Source: Chloroflexota bacterium
GTDB lineage: Bacteria; Chloroflexota; Dehalococcoidia; SHYM01
NCBI GenBank assembly: GCA_016199375.1
Contig: JACQGV010000007.1
Span: forward strand, 1 to 6,064
Direction: 5' to 3'
Length of the DNA: 6,064 nucleotides
Below are positions 1-5,927 of the stretch, one piece after another. A program made the translations under genes and the position numbers. Each line of letters begins with the position of its first letter. Position 1 is the first letter of the stretch. The notes below the pieces were generated by a model, which had not been told where the DNA came from, made no database searches, and worked only from the letters and a program-made list of their open reading frames with translations.

Positions 1-1
1 C

Positions 2-118
2 AGGGCGTGGGTGTGCACTAATATGGATTGCGGCTTCAACATCAAGATCCGCAATGGCGACGTTTACGTCAACGAGCCCATAAGCGACGGGTCGCTCCAC
101 GGCTCCCGGGCCAGGTAG
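2..118 (+). CDS. C-terminal end of an unidentified protein with a zinc-knuckle-like motif (partial)
   Basis: This is an open frame entering from the left edge and ending at TAG 116-118, giving 38 residues. I do not recognise the family. The visible part begins RAWVCTNMDCGF, a CxxxxCG pattern like the second knuckle of many C4 zinc ribbons. A short beta-like stretch (KIRNGDVYVNEPISDG) and a basic end (GSRAR) follow. The third codon positions are strongly G/C, as in the certain genes of the window, which supports real coding. The paired cysteines of a full zinc ribbon would have to lie upstream, outside the window. An internal ATG at 23 could in principle start a 31-residue peptide, but the frame stays open to the edge with the same codon bias, so a truncated longer gene is more likely. 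Confidence 0.6.
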   Translation, partial: RAWVCTNMDCGFNIKIRNGDVYVNEPISDGSLHGSRAR

Positions 119-140
119 CCCGTAGCGGCGCACTCCCGGC

Positions 141-151
141 TGTGCTACCAT
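141..151 (+). promoter_or_regulatory. Possible extended -10 promoter for the sortase unit
   Basis: The sequence TGTGCTACCAT carries a TGn motif directly before the hexamer TACCAT (146-151), a reasonable extended -10 match. It lies in the gap between the left-edge gene and the sortase, about 105 bp before the sortase start. No good -35 hexamer lies 16-18 bp upstream; the best placed hexamer is TAGCGG. The call therefore rests on the -10 and on position alone. A 5-bp inverted repeat (GTAGC 122-126 / GCTAC 144-148) overlaps it and could be an operator or chance. Confidence 0.3.
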
Positions 152-239
152 CTAATCTGAGGTATCCGAGCCTTGAGCGGGCGCTGGCGAGCGTTACGAC
201 GGGCTCGGGAGGGATGGCGGGGCTAGCACCTGCGGGGAC

Positions 240-246
240 GGAGGAG
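240..246 (+). promoter_or_regulatory. Ribosome binding site of the sortase gene
   Basis: GGAGGAG lies 10 bases before the GTG at 257. A second purine run, TGAGGGG, sits closer. Together they support GTG 257 as the start of a gene that has no ATG near its N-terminus. Confidence 0.6.
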
Positions 247-256
247 CTGAGGGGCA

Positions 257-1237
257 GTGATTGAGCGCGCCGACTCCGGAGGGCGCTGGCGCCGCCGGGT
301 GGCCTGGGCACTGATACTGGTGGGGCTGTCGCTGGTGGCGCTGCCGGCGGCCTATTTCGGTTACGCGGCGGTGGCCCGCTCTCAGGTCCGCCAGGTGGAG
401 GCCAGTCTCGCGCCTGATGAGTACCGGGCCTGGGCGATCCAGCCTCCCGGGGCCAGCCCAGGGCCCTCTGGTAAGGCGCAGGGCTACTCCGGCCCCTTGC
501 AGGTCGGCGACTACTCCGCCAACGGCTACGCCGATCCCTCGGTCCCCTATGAAGTGGCCCAGCAGCGGCTCCCCAACGGCCTCTCCATCAGCCAGCTCCT
601 GGACCTGATCGGCTCGGCGGAGCGCATGGTGGCACCCCCACGACCTCCTGGGGAGCCGCCACCCCCGGCAGCAGCGCCGCCGACCCCGGTCCCACTCCCC
701 AAAGATGAGGACTTGCCGGCCTCGGCGCGGGCCGCCTTGCGCCTGGCGCAGCCGTCGCCGGGTGCCGACGAGACCAGGGCCCGACAGATCCGCATCCCCT
801 CCATCGCTGTGGACGCGCCCATCAAAGAGATCAGGCAGGTGGTGGAGGAGGGGAAGCTGGTCTGGGAGCGGCCCAAGTGGGTGGTCGGACAGTTGCAGGG
901 GACTTCTAACCCAGGACAAGGCGGCAACGCCGTCATGGCGGGGCACCTGGAAAGCCCCATCCGGGGCGAGGGGAACGTGTTCGAGAACCTGCCCGGCGTG
1001 CGGCTTCTGGAGTCGGTCTATGTGGAGACCGAGCGGGCGCGCTACGAGTACCGCGTGGTCCAGAAGCGGGTGGTTGAGCCCAACGACCTGGAGGCCCTGG
1101 CTGATACCAAGGACGCCACCCTGACCCTCATAACCTGCACGCCCAGGTCGGATGGATACAGCCGCCGGGTCCTGGTCATCGCCAAGCTCTTCAGGGTGGA
1201 GGAGCTGCCTTCCCCTGCGACTTCCACCAGTGGCTGA
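257..1237 (+). CDS. Membrane-anchored sortase (TLxTC type, class D/E/F-like)
   Basis: This is a 326-residue cysteine transpeptidase. Such enzymes cleave a C-terminal sorting signal of an exported protein and join it to the cell wall or to another protein on the outer face of the membrane. The GTG start is chosen for its GGAGGAG site and because it keeps a basic N-terminus (RWRRR, about 10-14) before one membrane helix (about 15-38). Residues 40-170 form a spacer, with a Pro-rich stretch at about 127-148. The catalytic domain spans about 175-315: strand QIRIPSIAVDAPI (177-189), His230 in VMAGH, Cys294 in TLITC (290-294), and Arg304 (or Arg303) in SRRVLVIAKL. The full His/Cys/Arg triad is therefore present. 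The C-terminus has no second helix, unlike class C enzymes. The spacer is long for a sortase of this type. The next gene probably overlaps its end. The family is certain; the exact class and substrate are not. Confidence 0.93.
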   Translation: MIERADSGGRWRRRVAWALILVGLSLVALPAAYFGYAAVARSQVRQVEASLAPDEYRAWAIQPPGASPGPSGKAQGYSGPLQVGDYSANGYADPSVPYEVAQQRLPNGLSISQLLDLIGSAERMVAPPRPPGEPPPPAAAPPTPVPLPKDEDLPASARAALRLAQPSPGADETRARQIRIPSIAVDAPIKEIRQVVEEGKLVWERPKWVVGQLQGTSNPGQGGNAVMAGHLESPIRGEGNVFENLPGVRLLESVYVETERARYEYRVVQKRVVEPNDLEALADTKDATLTLITCTPRSDGYSRRVLVIAKLFRVEELPSPATSTSG

Positions 1238-2669
1238 GCGGCCCGTGAGCCCCACCACAGCTTCGGGCGGGCCCCAGCGGCCGTTCACCGTCTGTCCCCA
1301 GTGCGGCGCCAGCTACACCGAGCCCCGCCGGGTCTGCGAGCGCTGCCGCTACTGGGCGCCGACCGCCTCCTGGATGGCCAGCGCCGCCGCGAATAAGGAG
1401 CGTTGGCGCCTCCCGTATGTGCGGTTCGGGTTCTGGTGGGCTCTCGCCCTCCCCTTGCTCTTCCTGGGTATCCTCGCCCCGCGGGCGTACTTCACCGTGT
1501 TCAACAGCCGCTTGCTGGTCGGGGGACCCTCCAGCGAGCTTGCCTCGACCCCGGGACCCGGCGACTGGACCATGGAGGGCCGGGACCTGTCCCACTCGCG
1601 CTTCGTCCCCGGCGTGGCTCCGTCCTTACAGGGCAAAGTCCTGTGGAAGGTGGCGCTGGGCGAGCCCACGGGCTCCGCCCCGACGGTGGCGGAAGGCACC
1701 GTCTATATCGGCGGCGGCGACTTCAAGGTCTACGCCCTGGATGCGGGCACGGGCGCGACGCGCTGGACGGCGCCCACCACCGGCCCGGTGCACTCCCAGC
1801 CGGCGGTGGCGGGTGACCTGGTCTATGTGGGGCTCCTGGACGGGCGGGTGCTAGCCCTGGAGCGGGCCACGGGGGCCCTGCGCTGGCAGTTCCAGACCGC
1901 CAACCCTCTCTACCGCTCCGCCAGCGTCCAGGAGGGACGGGTGTATTTCGGCTCGGGCGATAAGACCCTGTACGCCCTGGATGCTGCCACGGGGCGGCGC
2001 CTGTGGCGCTTCCCCACCGGGGGCTGGGTGCGCTCCACGCCGGCGGTCAGCGCAGGGCTGCTGTTCTTCACCTCCGATGACCAGAGCATCTACTTCCTCG
2101 ACGCGCGCAGCGGCCGCCAGTCGCTGCGCTTCCGCACCGGGCGTGCCCTGGGGACGTCGCCCACCCTTGTGGGCACCACCGTCTATCAGGTGGCGCGCGA
2201 TGGCAGGCTCCTGGTGCTGGACGGCAAAGCCAGGGAGTTCCCCCTGGAATACCAGTTCCGGGTGGCCTGGGCCCAGATGTTTGTCTGGGGGCTGGCGCCG
2301 CTACCGACGCCCTACAGCGGTTCCAAGTGGACCTACGCCAACGTCCGCGATGTAGAGGCGCCGCCCGCCACGGCGGGCGGCGTGCTGGTGGTGGGGACCG
2401 CCAAGGGCCAGCTCTACGGGCTCTCCACCAGCGCCAACGAGCGCCGCTGGGAGTATCAGGCCGGGAAGCCCATTCGGCAGGCGCCCTTGATAGTCGGCGA
2501 CCTGGTCCTGGCCGTGGACGAGGAGGGCACGGTCCACGGGGTTGACTTAGGCACCGGCGCCCGCCGCTTCAGCCACCGGCTGGGCATTCCAGTGGCGGTG
2601 GCCCCTGTCTACGCCAACGGCCTCCTCTACCTGCGGGGCACGGATGGGACTCTCTCCGCCATTCAGTAG
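1230..2669 (+). CDS. Zinc ribbon-membrane helix-PQQ/BamB-like beta-propeller protein
   Basis: With the GTG at 1230 this is 479 residues. A GTG at 1245 would remove five; neither start has a strong ribosome binding site. The frame stays open to 1152, but that part overlaps the sortase and is not protein-like. Order of parts: a zinc ribbon with CPQC (22-25) and CERC (36-39); a basic stretch and one membrane helix (about 67-88); then a propeller from about 137 to the end. Blade motifs of the ALDxxTGxxxW type appear at YALDAGTGATRW (168-179), LALERATGALRW (208-219), YALDAATGRRLW (248-259) and a degraded FLDARSGRQSL (289-299). The 40-residue spacing is typical of PQQ/BamB-like repeats. The ribbon should be cytoplasmic and the propeller outside. 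Whether it binds PQQ or serves as a scaffold cannot be told. It has no sorting signal (it ends LSAIQ), so it is not a sortase substrate. It is probably co-transcribed with the sortase. Confidence 0.88.
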   Translation: MAERPVSPTTASGGPQRPFTVCPQCGASYTEPRRVCERCRYWAPTASWMASAAANKERWRLPYVRFGFWWALALPLLFLGILAPRAYFTVFNSRLLVGGPSSELASTPGPGDWTMEGRDLSHSRFVPGVAPSLQGKVLWKVALGEPTGSAPTVAEGTVYIGGGDFKVYALDAGTGATRWTAPTTGPVHSQPAVAGDLVYVGLLDGRVLALERATGALRWQFQTANPLYRSASVQEGRVYFGSGDKTLYALDAATGRRLWRFPTGGWVRSTPAVSAGLLFFTSDDQSIYFLDARSGRQSLRFRTGRALGTSPTLVGTTVYQVARDGRLLVLDGKAREFPLEYQFRVAWAQMFVWGLAPLPTPYSGSKWTYANVRDVEAPPATAGGVLVVGTAKGQLYGLSTSANERRWEYQAGKPIRQAPLIVGDLVLAVDEEGTVHGVDLGTGARRFSHRLGIPVAVAPVYANGLLYLRGTDGTLSAIQ

Positions 2670-2691
2670 GTGCAGGGGGGCCTGGGTGCGG

Positions 2692-4461
2692 CTACTGCCC
2701 TCCGTTAGCCAACTGACCTACCAGTGTTGACCTGTCCTCTGACGCCGCTTGAAGGAGTCGCCGTAGCTCCGCGCTCCGCCGCCTGGTCTCCCGGCTCACG
2801 CCGCTGGCCAGGGCCGCTTTGACTTGCCAGATGGCGGTCACAATCTGCCGCACCTGGCCTTCCGTCTCAGGGCTGCTTAGCCCCTCCAGGGCCTGCTCCG
2901 CTGCCGCGATGAGATTGTCGGCTTCGATGGCTGCCTGGACCCTCTCCCGCAGCTCCCTGTCTTGCTCGGCGCTGCCTTGCGCCTCCCGGGTCAGGCCCAC
3001 AATCTCGTGGCGGTCGAGGGACTTGCAGGAGACCATCCTGGTCTCCACCGCGCTCTCCGTGGAAAGTTCCTTGGCGGAGACCTGGATGACTCCGTCCACA
3101 TCGGCGTTGAGGGCCACTTCGACTTTGGCGGACCCCCTGGCGGCAGGTGGGATGCCATGGAGCCGAAACTGGCCCAGGGATATGTTGTCCACGGCCAGCT
3201 CCCGCTCCCCCTGCAGGACATGGATGTCCATGGAGGTCTGAAAGTCGGCCGCCGTGGTGAAAATGCGCGCGCCGGCCGCCGGCAGGGGCGTGTTCCGGGG
3301 GATGAGCCTGGCCATCAGCCCGCCGCGTGTCTCGACGCCGAGGGAGAGGGGGAGGACATCGAGCAGGATGGCCTTCCTGACCAGGCCGAGGAGCATGCCG
3401 GCCTGGATGGCGGCGCCCAGGGCCACCACCTCATCGGGGTTGAGGTAGCGGTAGGGCTCCTTCGCTAGCAACTCTCTTGCCAGGCGCCGTACACAAGACA
3501 TCCTGGTGGCACCCCCCGCCAGGATGACGCGGTCAATGTGCGCGGGAGCCATTCCAGCATCCTTGAGGGCCTGGGTGGTGGGCCCCGCCATCCGCTGCAA
3601 CAGGTCAGCAGTGAGCGCTTCGAAGCCGTCCCTTGTCAGCTCCGCTTCCAAGTGGCGGGAACCTCTGCCGTCCGCCTCGATGAAGGGGACTCGCACCGGG
3701 GCCGAGGGCGCCCAGGAGAGGAGGATCTTAGCCTTCTCTGCCGCCTCCCTCAGCCTCTGCTTGGCCCCCCCGTCGGTGGGGAAGTCCTTGCCGTGGGCCC
3801 TCTTGTACTCCTCTTCCAGGTGGGCTGCGACCCGAGCATCGAAGTCGTCTCCGCCGAGCCAGCTATCGCCGCTGACAGCCCTCACCTCGAAGATACCCTC
3901 GCCCAGCTCCAGGATTGAGACATCGAAGGTGCCGCCGCCCAGGTCCCACACCAGGATGGTGTGGACGTCCTCGCGATCAAGGCCATAGGCCAGGGCAGCG
4001 GCCGTGGGCTCGTTGATAATCCTCATCACGTCCAGGCCGGCCAGCAGGCCCGCCTCCTTGGTGGCCTGGCGTTGGCGGTCGTTGAAGTAGGCCGGCACCG
4101 TGATCACGGCCCGGTCTATCCGCTCTCCCAGATAGTCCTCGGCATCGGCCTTGACCTTGCGCAGGATGAGGGCGGAGACCTCCTGGGGAGAGTACTCCTT
4201 GGTGCCGGCCTTGACCTTGAAGTTGGAGCCCATGAAGCGCTTGATAGAGAACACGGTGCTGTCGGGGTTGGCCGCCGCCTGCCTTTTAGCGGCCTGGCCG
4301 ACCAGGGGCCCTCCCTCCCTGGTGAAGGCGACGACCGAGGGGGTGAGGCGCTGGCCCTCGCGGTTGGGTATGATTTTGGGGCGCCCGTCCTCGATGGTGG
4401 CCGCCAGCGAATAGCTGGTTCCCAGGTCAATCCCGATCGCTCTGGCCGTTCCCACGCTCAT
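2692..4461 (-). CDS. dnaK: DnaK/Hsp70-family chaperone, last gene of the gas vesicle operon
   Basis: This 589-residue ATP-driven chaperone has all core Hsp70 motifs. The nucleotide-binding domain (1-363) has IDLGTSYS (11-18), SIKRFMG with Lys74, VITVPAYFNDRQRQATKEAG (119-138), INEPTAAALAYG (149-160), WDLGGGTFDVS (172-182), GGDDFD (203-208) and ILAGGATRM (313-321). It is the short, Gram-positive-like form without the subdomain insertion of E. coli DnaK. The linker ILLDVLPLSLG (365-375) is intact. The substrate-binding beta domain (about 385-480) keeps FTTAADFQTSMDIHVLQGER and GIPPAARG. The helical lid (about 481-589) is short and ends QLANGGQ, without the acidic EEV-type tail. The ATG overlaps the preceding stop as ATGA (4-bp overlap). 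GGAGG directly abuts this ATG, whereas a GTG two codons later (4455) sits 6 bases from it and may be the true start. No dnaJ or grpE lies nearby, so this is probably a dedicated paralog acting on gas vesicle proteins; that role is inference. Confidence 0.95.
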   Translation of the reverse strand: MSVGTARAIGIDLGTSYSLAATIEDGRPKIIPNREGQRLTPSVVAFTREGGPLVGQAAKRQAAANPDSTVFSIKRFMGSNFKVKAGTKEYSPQEVSALILRKVKADAEDYLGERIDRAVITVPAYFNDRQRQATKEAGLLAGLDVMRIINEPTAAALAYGLDREDVHTILVWDLGGGTFDVSILELGEGIFEVRAVSGDSWLGGDDFDARVAAHLEEEYKRAHGKDFPTDGGAKQRLREAAEKAKILLSWAPSAPVRVPFIEADGRGSRHLEAELTRDGFEALTADLLQRMAGPTTQALKDAGMAPAHIDRVILAGGATRMSCVRRLARELLAKEPYRYLNPDEVVALGAAIQAGMLLGLVRKAILLDVLPLSLGVETRGGLMARLIPRNTPLPAAGARIFTTAADFQTSMDIHVLQGERELAVDNISLGQFRLHGIPPAARGSAKVEVALNADVDGVIQVSAKELSTESAVETRMVSCKSLDRHEIVGLTREAQGSAEQDRELRERVQAAIEADNLIAAAEQALEGLSSPETEGQVRQIVTAIWQVKAALASGVSRETRRRSAELRRLLQAASEDRSTLVGQLANGGQ

Positions 4462-4751
4462 CCTCCACTACGGGCACTTCTTGCTTGAGGGTTCCCTGCG
4501 GCGGCCGGCGCCAGCGCTGGCGCCATGGCCTCAGGCGCCCGAATCCGCGCCCGTATGCTCCGGTCCCACTCCGTCATCACCCCGTGCCGCGCCATCGTCT
4601 CGACCCCGGCCAGGGCAGCTCGCAGGTTGAGGCCGATGAGGGGGACTCCGGCCAGGCAGATGATGATGTCGGCGTTGATCACCAGCCCGCGGTCGAGGAC
4701 GCGGTCAAGCAGGTCCACCAGCGTGGCCGGGGCGCGGGGCGCGGGGTCCAC
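4458..4751 (-). CDS. Gas vesicle structural protein of the GvpA/J/M/S family
   Basis: This 97-residue protein belongs to the GvpA-like family of small hydrophobic gas vesicle wall or nucleation proteins. Residues 10-53 match the family core: TLVDLLDRVLDRGLVINADI (10-29, amphipathic helix and first strand), the turn AGVPLIGLNLR, and a second helix AALAGVETMARHG. The NADIIICLAGVPLIG version and the end of the second helix resemble accessory members (J, M or S type) more than the main GvpA shell protein, which usually has an AWARVSLVGIEIL-like core. I therefore give no letter. Residues 65-97 form a basic, Ala/Pro-rich, low-complexity tail. The GTG start is preceded by GGAAGGGAG four bases upstream. 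The gene begins 14 bp after gvpF/L and overlaps the DnaK gene by 4 bp. Confidence 0.9.
   Translation of the reverse strand: MDPAPRAPATLVDLLDRVLDRGLVINADIIICLAGVPLIGLNLRAALAGVETMARHGVMTEWDRSIRARIRAPEAMAPALAPAAAGNPQARSARSGG
4462..4466 (-). promoter_or_regulatory. Ribosome binding site of the DnaK gene, inside the preceding gene
   Basis: On the - strand GGAGG is immediately followed by ATG at 4461, leaving no spacer. The GTG at 4455 lies 6 bases downstream, a normal spacing. The site falls within the last codons of the GvpA-family gene, so translation of the two genes is likely coupled. Confidence 0.55.
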
Positions 4752-4755
4752 AGTG

Positions 4756-4764
4756 CTCCCTTCC
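4756..4764 (-). promoter_or_regulatory. Ribosome binding site of the GvpA-family gene
   Basis: GGAAGGGAG on the - strand lies in the 14-bp gap after the gvpF/L stop codon, 4 bases before the GTG at 4751. It fixes that GTG as the start, since the gene has no earlier ATG. Confidence 0.6.
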
Positions 4765-4765
4765 G

Positions 4766-5578
4766 CTAGCAGAAGCTGTAGGGCGGCAGCGGCCCCGCCA
4801 GGCGGACGCTGTAGCCAGCTCTGTTGCCGACCTGGTCCAGCTCGCTCTTCAGCGCGGCGCAGCGCTCTCTAGGCACCAGGCACGACAGGTTGATCAGCAT
4901 CCGGCGCCCGTCCTCACCCCGCGTCAGTTTTTCCAGGCGGACGTTGTCCGTCCAGCGGCTCAGGCAGCCGTACACTGCCTGGCAGCGCTCCGTCGCCAGG
5001 GCCTCCATCTCCCTGGCCAGCAGCCGCTCCAGCTGCTGGCCATACATGTAGGCGAGTCCGCGCGGCTTCGAGGCCATCTCCTGCCCCAGCTTCCTGATCT
5101 CCGGACAGCTTTCGGTCACTAGCTTGGCAACCAGGGCAGAGTCCCAGAAGACCTGGACCGCGTACTCGGACTTCCCAGCCAGGGCCTTCAGCTTCACCGT
5201 GAGTGCCTCACGCTGTTCCTTCAGCCACCCTGTCAGGGCCTCCTCGGCGTCGCCCTGCTCGGCCCTGATAATGGTGTTGAAGGTCAGCGGCAGCACGGTG
5301 CCCCACCGCTTCCAGGCGGCCTCCACCACATGGTGGTGGGCCAAGACCCAGGCCGCGACGACCTCCGGGTCACGGGACTGATAGGGCTGGGCCGAGCAGT
5401 CGTGGACGAGGGCGCAGAGGCCCTCGCAAGCCAGGGTGTGCACCGGGCGTCCATCCAGGCCGACCGGCCCCAGGCCGGTCTCCTCGCTGCCGGGGGCGAC
5501 GCAATAGACGTAAAGACCGCGCGCCTGGCTGGCCTCGCCGGCACCGGGGCGTAGCTCAAGCTCACCGCTCTGCACCAC
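4766..5578 (-). CDS. gvpF/gvpL: Gas vesicle protein GvpF/GvpL
   Basis: This 270-residue protein is of the GvpL/GvpF family, accessory proteins that bind GvpA-type subunits and are needed early in gas vesicle assembly. Matching features are GLYVYCV at the start of the N-terminal domain (21-27), LAHHHVVEAAW (79-89), the VLPLTFNTII segment (95-104) in the place of the family's VLPxRFGTV, YAVQVFWD (139-146), and a C-terminal region with LVPRERC (234-240) and the family-type ending GPLPPYSFC (262-270). The length is normal or slightly long; the first 20 residues are an extra, non-conserved lead. Two adjacent GTG codons (5578 and 5575) follow a GGGGGTGAG site. The second is better spaced (5 bases against 2). 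The gene overlaps the end of gvpK by 17 bp. It has about ten cysteines, many for this family. I cannot separate F from L. Confidence 0.93.
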   Translation of the reverse strand: MVQSGELELRPGAGEASQARGLYVYCVAPGSEETGLGPVGLDGRPVHTLACEGLCALVHDCSAQPYQSRDPEVVAAWVLAHHHVVEAAWKRWGTVLPLTFNTIIRAEQGDAEEALTGWLKEQREALTVKLKALAGKSEYAVQVFWDSALVAKLVTESCPEIRKLGQEMASKPRGLAYMYGQQLERLLAREMEALATERCQAVYGCLSRWTDNVRLEKLTRGEDGRRMLINLSCLVPRERCAALKSELDQVGNRAGYSVRLAGPLPPYSFC

Positions 5579-5903
5579 GGCTCACCCCCAACTGCGCCAA
5601 CTCCCACCGGCCAGGGTCCAGGAAGGCGGCAACGGCATCCTCCACCGCCTGGTCGAGGCCGTCCCTGACCGACCTCACCGCCTCGGCGACTCCCATCTCC
5701 ACCTTGAGCTTCTCGATGGCGCCGTCCAGGTCCTGGAGCGCCTCCCCCAGCCTCTCGATCTCCTGCTCTGTCAGGCTTCCCGCCTCCATGCGCCTCAGGG
5801 CCTGGAGCCGCAAGGCCTCCTTGACGATCTCCACCAGCGCCACCACGAGGCCGAGGACGCCCTGTTTCAGGTCCTTTTCCGCGATGTCCACAATCAAGGG
5901 CAA
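5562..5903 (-). CDS. gvpK: Gas vesicle protein GvpK
   Basis: This 113-residue protein is of the GvpK family, a small helical accessory protein required for proper gas vesicle formation. The signature is clear at 31-56: LRLQALRRMEAGSLTEQEIE (31-50) followed by RLGEAL. It is preceded by EKDLKQGVLGLVVALVEIVK (9-28). Most of the protein is predicted helical. Residues from about 72 to 113 extend beyond the conserved core and look non-conserved, although they also form a helix with hydrophobic periodicity. The start is uncertain. TTG 5903 gives the longest form, but a GGGGGAGGGG run (5904-5913) almost touches it. TTG 5897, two codons in, lies 8 bases from the GGAGG core and fits better; GTG 5891 is a third option. 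The 3' end overlaps gvpF/L by 17 bp, and the Hsp20 gene ends 24 bp upstream. Confidence 0.93.
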   Translation of the reverse strand: MPLIVDIAEKDLKQGVLGLVVALVEIVKEALRLQALRRMEAGSLTEQEIERLGEALQDLDGAIEKLKVEMGVAEAVRSVRDGLDQAVEDAVAAFLDPGRWELAQLGVSRGAER

Positions 5904-5913
5904 CCCCTCCCCC
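5904..5913 (-). promoter_or_regulatory. Purine-rich ribosome binding site of gvpK
   Basis: GGGGGAGGGG on the - strand lies in the 24-bp gap between the Hsp20 stop and gvpK. Its GGAGG core is 2 bases from TTG 5903 and 8 bases from TTG 5897, so it favours the second TTG as the start. Confidence 0.5.
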
Positions 5914-5927
5914 AGTCTGCCCTGTCC

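Noticed and set aside
122..148. Inverted repeat GTAGC/GCTAC after the left-edge gene as a terminator
   Set aside because: The stem is only 5 bp with a 17-base loop and no T-tract, so it is not a credible intrinsic terminator.
119..256. Heat shock operator (CIRCE-like) or small RNA in the 138-bp gap
   Set aside because: No TTAGCACTC/GAGTGCTAA-like inverted repeat and no stable hairpin series was seen. The chaperone genes' own upstream region is outside the window.
1152..1229. Longer N-terminus of the propeller protein starting at ATG 1152
   Set aside because: It would overlap the sortase by 86 bp, including the sortase Arg motif. The added residues are Ser/Pro-rich and not protein-like, and the GTG at 1230 gives a sensible start before the zinc ribbon.
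194..1288. Long open frame on the - strand opposite the sortase (364 codons)
   Set aside because: It is a shadow of the sortase gene in GC-rich DNA. Its translation is rich in Arg, Gly and Pro without domain features, while the + strand frame has the complete sortase triad.
1731..1990. Near-identical short repeats (TACGCCCTGGATGC at about 1731 and 1971)
   Set aside because: They are 240 bp apart, two blades of the propeller, and encode the same YALDA motif. They are protein repeats, not a DNA repeat element.
2819..4488. Several + strand open frames of 126-175 codons opposite the DnaK gene
   Set aside because: The - strand encodes an uninterrupted Hsp70 with every expected motif. The + strand translations show no family resemblance and arise from its codon bias.
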